A DNA stretch of 64,000 bases, taken from positions 142,022,682 to 142,086,681 of the forward strand of contig CM054062.1 in NCBI GenBank assembly GCA_028641055.1, written 5' to 3'. A program made the translations under genes and the position numbers. The notes under the pieces are model-generated. The model had not been told where the DNA came from, searched no databases, and was given only the letters and a program-made list of their open reading frames with translations. This DNA comes from Alopecurus myosuroides. Lineage: Eukaryota; Streptophyta; Magnoliopsida; Poales; Poaceae. Below are positions 55,975 to 64,000 of the stretch, one piece after another. Every line of letters begins with the position of its first letter. Position 1 is the stretch's first letter.

Positions 55975-58912
55975 GTGCTGCTCCACTCTGCCATGATCAC
56001 GAAGATCTAATCTCGTCGAGCTGTACTGCCCTCCCACTAACTTTCTGAAGAAGTAATTTCTCCAGAACACCCCTGGCAAAAGCTTTGTCCTTGGTGATGG
56101 GAAGAATTCCCTTTACCTGGGACAACCATTAAAGAATCAAACATTCATTCGTGGTTTTCCTGTAAATACTTTACATCACAAATGAAATTTAGATGGATTT
56201 ATTTTCAGTGTAAAAAATATCTCTAAAGCATGACTTGTGAAATATGTAATGGCATTTTAACATCGTTAATCCATCCTTATCGAACAAGGTTGGATTATTT
56301 CACTTGGACACTCCTTGAACTCATGGCGTTCCCAGTGATCCAAGTTGTAGAACAATTTCACATCTTTCTAGATGCTCGCTAAACCTTGTAACTTAATTCC
56401 ATGACAAGGCCAGGAATATATCTTGTTACAAAAATGGTTGTTGCTAATCATTATCTTTTATCACTTTTATATTATTGGTTTCAACTTGCGAGATTCATTG
56501 TATCCTATCCACACGGTCATAAGTCAAACTTATGTCCCCAACGAGGCAACAAGTGCCAATGCTCACAATAAATCGCTAAGGAAAATATTTTGAATGTAGT
56601 AATCTTACTCCATCACCCATTATTCGTTTTCCTTTGCTAGTCTTTTTAAGCTATAGTAATTCTTGTATCATGTTGCACATAAGAGCAACTGATCCGGTAT
56701 TCTTGTGATTAAATCACTATACCAAAGAACTACACCTACTAGCAATTTTGAACATCAATAATATATACCCAATCTAGTTTCACCAGACTCTATGCCATAA
56801 ACTTTCAATTGTCCCAGTTTTGGTGTTTTCTCTCTCTAAGAGAAAATATATTCAACATTAAGAATGACACCAGTGTGTCAATCATGACATTCTTTTCTTT
56901 TTAAGTTAAACCCTTTACTTATCATTAACTTATGATAAGTTTTCTCCCAGATTCCAAAGTGTAATGAATAAATTCATTCACAATCCTTCTTCTCCCTTAG
57001 TCATTTAACAATGACAAAAACTCCCAGAGCTTTTACCGGAGAAGAAAACAAGATTAATACTGGTGCCCAGTTTCTCGGGAGAGTGGGACATTCAATGTCT
57101 CCAATCCTCGCATGTACCAAGATTAGTACACATACATTAGTGCACCACTTAATCTTCTCTTGCATACAAAGTTGTTCTTGAGATATCTCATATCTTTTTA
57201 TACCTGAAATAACCTTTTCAGCTCCTTGTTTACTAATAGACATATATATCTCAATTGCATGCATGTGTGTATAATACTATACACACCCGTCCTTTGGACA
57301 ACAAGTGTATGTCACACTTAGAAACATTTCCACTTCACGGTGCTTCAATTGGGATATTCTTAGGGAGACAAGCTTAAGTGGAATAAATTCTCTTCAGAAT
57401 ATATCCATGTATGCAAGGAATATCATTCATTGACATATGTTGAGAAATTCTACCGAAATATTGCAATATGACTTTACCTTGACATTTTGAGGGAAATCCT
57501 CAAATTACGAAACAAGTCCGTAAAGTTTTCTTAACCAGATACCTAACTCAATCAACTTAAGTAAATGTGTAGGTGCGATATAGATGCCAACTCTATAACA
57601 TTCTATGAAAATTACCCTAGTTGTTATGATGATTAATTTGCACTTGGTTAAAACAAAATATTTAACCAATATGTGCACTCCCATTGAAATTGATATTTCT
57701 CATAGTCAATATTAAGTTACTCGAGATCCACATCAGGGTTATGATTAGAAGTATGTGTCCGTCTATGCAAATAATCATAATCCCAGAGGGTAGGTCAACA
57801 GACCAATCACGACTCATGTGACGCTTGTTCATCTTTTTGTGTATGTGCTCCGAGCTCATGTCTTTCATGCCTAAACGTCAAGACAACCAACTACTGTATA
57901 TGCGTGCATGGTATTGATCATCGTATCCAAGTTATCAATCCATACCTGCTTCTAAGGTTCCAAGAACATGTTGATCCATGTATCGAGGTGATGGACGCGA
58001 ACCCAAACCAGTTTGACGGTGCACAGTTTGGAAGAGCACGATCACCTTGATATTTTTCAACTGAGGAATCACCCTAATAATCACAACTACTATGCAATTA
58101 AAGGGTGCATAAAAGGATTAACCATCACGGCCAGTTTATATAAGTGATGTAGTATATTCATCTTCGTCTTCTAGGCTCAGAACTCCTTCTTTGCTCCATG
58201 GATCGTTGTCGGAGACATTTTATCGCCATCTCTATTTCCTTCTCCTATCTCTAAGATACTCGAAGAAAGCATGGGGCACGTAGGCCAAAGATAATAGTCA
58301 TATGGTTTCCAACCATCATGCTTTAAATTGACTCGCAGGTCAAAATAAATATAGTGGATTGCATTTCATACAACTCTTTAATGATGGACTATACCACATC
58401 ACATCTCATGCTCTGCAAAAACAAATTAGATGGATCTAACACTTGTGTTTGAAAATTTTACATGGATGTAGGTTCTATAGAGTAAACTATTTACTACCTA
58501 CGAACAAATCAGGCATGATTGTTCATGATGCTAGGTTGACATTGCGGGGTGATTAAAACACAAACATTACGAAAACAGCTAGAGCCTCAATCTAAACTTA
58601 TTCATAACCATGACCCCGGTGTGGATCCAATCATCATGCCCCTTCCACAATGATGTTTAGGAGACCGACTATAAAGAGACCCAAAACTACTGAAGCATAT
58701 CGTCGGACTAGACGAGATATGCCAGGGACAACTCGAACATCCTAGGATTGCCAGAAGTTTGTAAAAATCTTGATATATCGTCGGAAACAAAACAACAAAG
58801 CTTATTAGGAAGCAATCATAAACAATCTTCATATTAGAGAGCTTTCAATTGCACAAACTTATGCAATACCCGCACACCGGTGCTCTAGATCGTACCTATA
58901 TCTATGCATAGA
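55975..58912 (-). other. Internal region of the copia element, no coding domain seen
   Basis: About 2.9 kb between the copia primer-binding site and the inserted gypsy element. No gag, integrase or RT motif is recognisable in any frame; the longest frames (57001-57264, 57662-57868, 58602-58832) lack familiar motifs. The element appears to be non-autonomous or very decayed. Confidence 0.5.
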
Positions 58913-58926
58913 CCTCTCTAATACCA
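58913..58926 (-). other. Primer-binding site of the copia element
   Basis: The minus strand reads TGGTATTAGAGAGG one base after the LTR end ACACCAATA. This is a mutated TGGTATCAGAGC initiator tRNA-Met site. Confidence 0.7.
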
Positions 58927-58927
58927 C

Positions 58928-60726
58928 TATTGGTGTACTTAGCAGAATTTAAAAAATTCGTCCTACGTAGCACACATGATCTACTATGCAGGTAAAGGCG
59001 TGGATAGATTTGATTTGTTAACGACACGAAGCGCGGAAGTAGTATCGATGACGATATCAGTGATGCCTGATGAAGAGTCCCACGACTAAGCCTAGCGGTG
59101 GGACTATTGTCGATTCCTCGTATCCCACCTTCTAGATCCAGCAGAGTGAGGGTATCACATGTTACCCCTCCGAGAGCTCGCACACATATGTCCGCCAAAA
59201 TCCTGCAGCGCTTCGCCATCCAGGACTAGGCACCACAGGTTTGCAATTGAGGTGTAGAAGTTCCCAATACATGGGAGAGAGAGGGGGAGAGATATTAGAG
59301 CTAGATATAATCGGGAGAGGATCACCTCATCCTAATTAGAAGAAGCTCTAATTCTATTAGAGGAAGCTCTAATCTAATTAGAGGAGGTTCTAATCCAATT
59401 AGAAGATCTCTAAACCAATTAGAAGGGCTATAATTAGATTGCTCTAATTATTCTTCTAATTATTAGAGAGATTCTAATCCTATTAGAAGTGCTCTAGTTA
59501 GAAGCTCTAATTAGTTCTTATAATTATTAGAGAAGCCTCTAATTAAATTAGAAGTGGTCTAATTAGAAGCTTTAATTAGTCCTCTAATTCAAGAAAAATA
59601 CTTATGGAAATCTTGTGCACTTTGTGAGACCATGTGCCCCACCCGACATTCCCTAAAATTAGGTTTTCAACATAGTGGGAAATTCCCCCCCGCCCCCTCT
59701 GGCACAGCTTCCATATAAGGAAAGTCCCCCGGAACTTTTTCGGAACCCCGTTATCCCTATAGATAAAATCATCGATATTATACAACAATGTTAGAAACAC
59801 ATTCCTAACACCCCGGGACATCTCATGTCCTCCATTATATCTCATATAACATTCTGCCTACGCCAGCATTATTTCTCTCTTATTGTAACTTTCCTGAAAC
59901 GACTCTGATTGACCCTGGACTTGTTTCTGTGATATCGTAATGACATCTACCATTACCTATTGATGTTATAAACATATTTGCAACATCTGTGGACATCTCA
60001 TGTCTTTGTAATCTCTCTTAACATTTATTCTATCACGTCGGACTTACCCGAATGATACCCTACTATCCTCCAGACCAATCCAATGTAAACAACAGACTTT
60101 GACGCCTTAAGTGTGTGACCCTACAGGTTAGATAACTAGTATACATGATTGGAAAACATATTTCCTAATTGATAATCAACATCGGGACCGTGGACGTCCA
60201 TATTGATTTCTATAAGTTATACGAAGAAAACTACTTAACCGGTTGGTTGTTAAGTAAGTTACTATTACTTCGCGATACTAATCAATACCTCAGGACAAGA
60301 TAAATGATAAGAATGTGATTAAAATCTTTAATCACCTTATCACATTATTCCCGATATCCGGTATGATTCCTTTTACTTGGTACCTTGACATAGTATCCCC
60401 ATGACTAGTGTCATGCCTTTGTCTGCGCAGACTTATTTACCGATACTATTTCACCGAGTGGATCCTAGATGTATCTCTCTATTAACTAGATGAGTAATTC
60501 CCAATCTTGAACTATCACAATGAATTAATACTTTTGTGACCACCCAATGTTAGCCTTTTTTATCACCCAGTTTACGGTGTGATACTTGACTATACCAAAA
60601 TGATCCTTACGGTAAACATCGTTGAATATTCTCATGGTCTAAGGAAGCAAACAAGACAACAATTCTGTGATGATACTATTTAGCAAAACTAATCTCGTAG
60701 TATCTCAACTACTTGTGTCTACTAAT
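58928..60726 (-). repeat. 5' LTR of the copia element (truncated, promoter deleted)
   Basis: It matches 33710 to about 35670 in the same orientation, but has lost about 220 bp corresponding to 34322-34545, the segment with the TATA box. Its upper end is cut at about 60726, so the LTR start (about 265 bp) is absent. The AATTAGA-type array is present at 59330-59590. Confidence 0.8.
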
Positions 60727-61014
60727 GTTTACACACACTTCTATTCTTGTAGACATTGTTGGGCCTCCAAGCGCAGAGGTTTGTAGAACAACAACAAGTT
60801 TCCCTTAAGTGGATCAAACAAGGTTTATTGAACTCGGTGAGGTAAAGGTCTAAGGTATCCCTCTCAAGCAACCCTGCAATTACGATACAAGAAGTCTCGT
60901 GTGTCTCCAACACACCTAATACAATTGTCAGTTGTATAGGTGTCACATCCTCTTTTTGGAGACAAGGTTGTAAGGAGAAAAACATAGAATTAGGGACCAA
61001 CAAAAACTTTCAGT
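60727..61014 (-). repeat. LTR 3' end fragment of another gypsy family
   Basis: On the minus strand this reads ...CACTTAAGGGAAACTTG, TTCTACAAACCTCTGCGC and TTGGAGGCCCAACA...TACAAGAATAGAAG. I recognise it as the end of a WHAM-like Triticeae LTR. It directly abuts the truncated copia LTR; neither end is complete. Confidence 0.5.
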
Positions 61015-64000
61015 TGATCCTGCTGTTTTTCTGAGTTTTAAACTCCTTATGTAAATATGATGTCTCCTTTGTGAAATAAAGAGAGGATGGTTATCTTATT
61101 GTTTTTGTCACTCTTCAAACTTGTTGAACTTGGTATGTGGTCACCCAAGAAAGAAAACAAGATTTGAATTTGAAATCCCTAAGGAAAAGCATGATTTTTC
61201 CTTTTCTTTTTCTAGCTACACATACACTTTTCAACCCCATTTCTATCATTGAATCCATATTCTTTTTGAATATTTCTTTGGTTGTCATCCATGTTTATGA
61301 TATGGAGTTGCTCAACATGTGCAAAGAAATATTTTTGAACCAGTGGAAATAATGTTTTCATGGTTGTTTTTCTGCCTAGTTGGAAAACAGGAAAAAGGAA
61401 AAACAAGAAAACAGAAAACTACCCCTATTTCACACTTGTTTTCATCCACTTCCACAATTTCTAAATTCATATAAAAATATGTTTCTGAATCTAGGTGATG
61501 TGCTCTTTGAAACCATACCTTCACTTTTCCATTTGAATTTTGTTTGCTGCTCCAAAACATCACCTACATTCTCTATCTCCTGTCTGTTCTCAGACTTAGG
61601 AAAATTCAGATTTCTTAACTGAATTTTCCTGTAACTGAACTCGAAAAATCTGACAGTGCTTGCACCCGATCCAAATCATCTCGAATTCGTGTTGTTGATC
61701 ACCGTGGTGCCTGTCCCTGTTGCTATACCATCTACCCACACTTCCCTCTCTCGATTCCGGCCCCTGGTTTTGCCCTGGACGCTGCAGAGGAGGAAAGCAA
61801 CTCCGTGCCAAAGATGGTGCCCGCCGGGCCACCATGTCATCAGAGCACAGTGGCCACCCGTGCCCTGGCTCCCTTCTTCCCCGGCCTAGAGCCAGAGCAG
61901 GCACGGCATGGATGCCACGAAACTCCCTCGGCCTCTCCACGTGATGTCCGCGGCCTGAGGGAGAGCGCGAGCTGGCAATCGCCATTGCAGCCGTGGTGAG
62001 CGCCCGAGAAAAATCCCACCGTGAACTCACTGGTATAAAGTGCCCTCCACCCCTCTCTGCTTGTCACACACCTCCCCACATACACCGCACTCCTCTCCAC
62101 CCGTTCCTCTCTCTGATGCTCTCCCTGTGAGAGCCAGGGAGCGACGCTCCCGCCGTTCTGCCCGCGGGAGAAGAACCAGACGCCGGGCCTCCGTCTCTCC
62201 CTCTCCCACCTCCTTTTTCTTCTCATTTGGTTCCCCTACTCGAGGCACACGTGCCTGACACCTCCCCTTGTCCAATGCCTTGCAGAGTTGCCGCCGCCAT
62301 GCTCGACGCCGTCCGGAACCGCTCGGTACGCACGGGCAGTACGGGGTGATCCAGGACTAGCTGCTGCCTCGAATCGGCCGCAGAACCTTCACTGCATCGC
62401 CTCGTCCCCAACCATCGAATCCAAACGAGCCCAAGGTGAGCCTCTGCTCGTACGAGCTCTCCCTGAGCTCGCCGTGGCTCTGATCTGGGCGCGAGGAAGA
62501 AGAAACGAGGGTAGCCATCCGTTTTTAGATCTAGGGCTCCGTTTGAATCCCTCTGGGATGTGTTCGTAGCCGCTGGATCTTGATCGAAGGGCGGCATACC
62601 GGTTCACTTGCGCGCGCAAGCGAACTGGGCCGGCCCAGCGCTGCTCGCTCGGGCGCGTGGAGGCAAACAGCCCACTAGGCCTGCGCTGCCTGTTTTTAAT
62701 CCTTTTTGAAATTCCAGAAATCTGTCTAATCACTTTAATCACTCTAAAAATACTAAAACTCAGAATATGGCCACTCCAATTTTCTCCACTGTACTTGCAT
62801 GTTTTCCAAACCACATGCAAGTGGCAGATCCACATTTGCATCACTGGTTTGAGTATGAAAAATCCTACAAACCAGCCTATCTGAAACCATAAACATGCAA
62901 TAACTTTTTATTTAGGAATCCAATGGAAGTGAGGTTGATCTCTCTGGATAGATCTTTTCGAACTCTAACTAGATCAGTTGACCTCACATGCACTTGAGTT
63001 TCCTATTTAAAATGACATGCAAAATGGTAAACCACCAGAGAGCCACTAAATGAATTTTATGAATTTTTATAAAAAGCTTTTTGAGATAAATCCTTTTGGA
63101 TGTGCTTCTGTATGATTAGATCTATCATATCCTAGATTTGTGTGATGTTTTGAGTTGTAGAATAATTTTGGCATGCATTACAAGTTTTATAGTATTCTGC
63201 CATGTTTTGAATCTCATGTTTATTTGTTTTGCTAAGGGTATGAATGCCTTGTGTGATCTTACTAGCATGAGTAGGAGTTGTTTTCACTGCTATATGATTG
63301 TTATGTCATAGATCTACCATGCTAGAATGAATCTTGTTCATGAAAATGCCATGGTTGTCATGCATGTCATCATAGATGCTTATTTTCCATTTTCTTGGAT
63401 TATTAGAGTTGTTTGCCACATGTACTTTCATGACATGATTGTTTTCATGCCATGCATGTATAATATGCCACTTTTATGTATTTGTTTAGCCTCTGGTTGC
63501 ATTCTTAGTTATACTTTATAATTAGATTATGCCTTGCATGTGTATAGAAATGCTTGTTTTCACACCTCATGATTGTTATTTGTTTCCTAGATTATTTTCC
63601 ATGCTATGTATTTATTTTGGTGAATGACCAGAGAGTCATATCACTCTTTATGGCCTTGTATGAGAGTGGTACACCCACTGTACTCATGCCATAAACTTGC
63701 TACTAGCTTTGTATAAGGCTATGCCATGCCATGCTTGTTTCTAGTGATTGTTTGAATACTTTAGCATTAGGTAGCATTGTTATTTTTGGTTCTTTCTTTT
63801 TAGATGAATGCTTGCTGTATGTGTGCTGTACTAGCTTGTGCTTGCCTTTGTTTTGTTCTGATTGAGTGTTTTTCTTTTTACCTTTTTACGATGTTAGATA
63901 ACGAAGAGACTATTGCTCCTGAAGAGGTTTTCTGTAACTCTTGTTTATTTCAAGAGTGTGATCAAGACCAGGGCCAAGGCAAGCCATCCTAAATGCTTGC
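61015..64000 (+). repeat. Probable long LTR or element promoter region running off the window
   Basis: An AT-rich part (61015-61640) is followed by a GC-rich part (61730-62660) with a TATA box TATAAAG at 62034-62040. Then come a CT-rich leader, and an AT-rich part with many CATG words (62680-63890). This order resembles large grass gypsy LTRs such as 8327-11691. Frames on both strands in the GC-rich part have low-complexity products. I recognise no protein domain. The right border is outside the window. Confidence 0.35.

Noticed and set aside
61596..62844. Several 70-150 codon frames on both strands
   Set aside because: Promoter-like GC-rich region; no domain, no consistent exon structure that I can support.

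Overview
This window looks like intergenic DNA from a grass of the wheat/barley tribe (Triticeae). The sequence shows stacked LTR retrotransposons with long TGATACG...-type LTRs and GC-rich promoter blocks, a copia LTR fragment ending CGTTCCCCAACA, a Stowaway MITE, CACTA-like sequence and a LINE. I find no prokaryotic feature, no tRNA or rRNA gene and no CRISPR array. I see no confident intact host gene. The nearest thing to one is a broken Myb/trihelix-like gene of PIF/Harbinger type at 32058-33709. Family names are my recognition of protein and LTR features; no database was searched.

Left part (1-19283). A minus-strand gypsy element runs off the left edge: gag start 1-486, leader with a duplicated primer-binding site, LTR 1852-2942. 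It abuts an LTR fragment (2943-3801) that interrupts the gag gene of a plus-strand Tekay/Del-like gypsy element (3802-8326). A 1.5 kb solo LTR (5355-6868) is inserted in that element's reverse transcriptase. A 3.4 kb solo LTR (8327-11691) then joins this element to an unrelated minus-strand Athila-type element (11692-18946). The Athila-type element has an intact 370-aa extra ORF, a gag-protease with one stop codon, and no RT or integrase. It sits beside a copia LTR fragment (to 19283).

Middle (19284-33709). A complete Tat-lineage gypsy element (19581-30193) has two 475-bp LTRs and a 5-bp target duplication AGATG, and splits a Stowaway MITE that lies in CACTA-like sequence. It has lost most of gag, keeps protease, RT, RNase H, a second archaeal-type RNase H and integrase, and carries on the opposite strand a multi-exon accessory gene with its own TATA box. 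After a weakly characterised stretch and a second MITE comes the Harbinger-like gene.

Right part (33710-64000). A minus-strand copia element (LTRs 33710-35936 and 58928-60726) inserted at the end of that gene. It contains a non-autonomous gypsy element (36377-55974), whose 5' LTR contains an Athila-type element (41584-54910), whose 3' LTR contains a 5'-truncated LINE (51005-54033): four nested levels. The right edge (61013-64000) looks like a long LTR or element promoter region that runs off the window.

No coding unit is clearly functional. The pieces of most interest are the antisense spliced gene of the Tat element, the LTR-like promoter cassettes ahead of the extra ORFs in two Athila elements, the duplicated polypurine tracts, and the duplicated primer-binding site.
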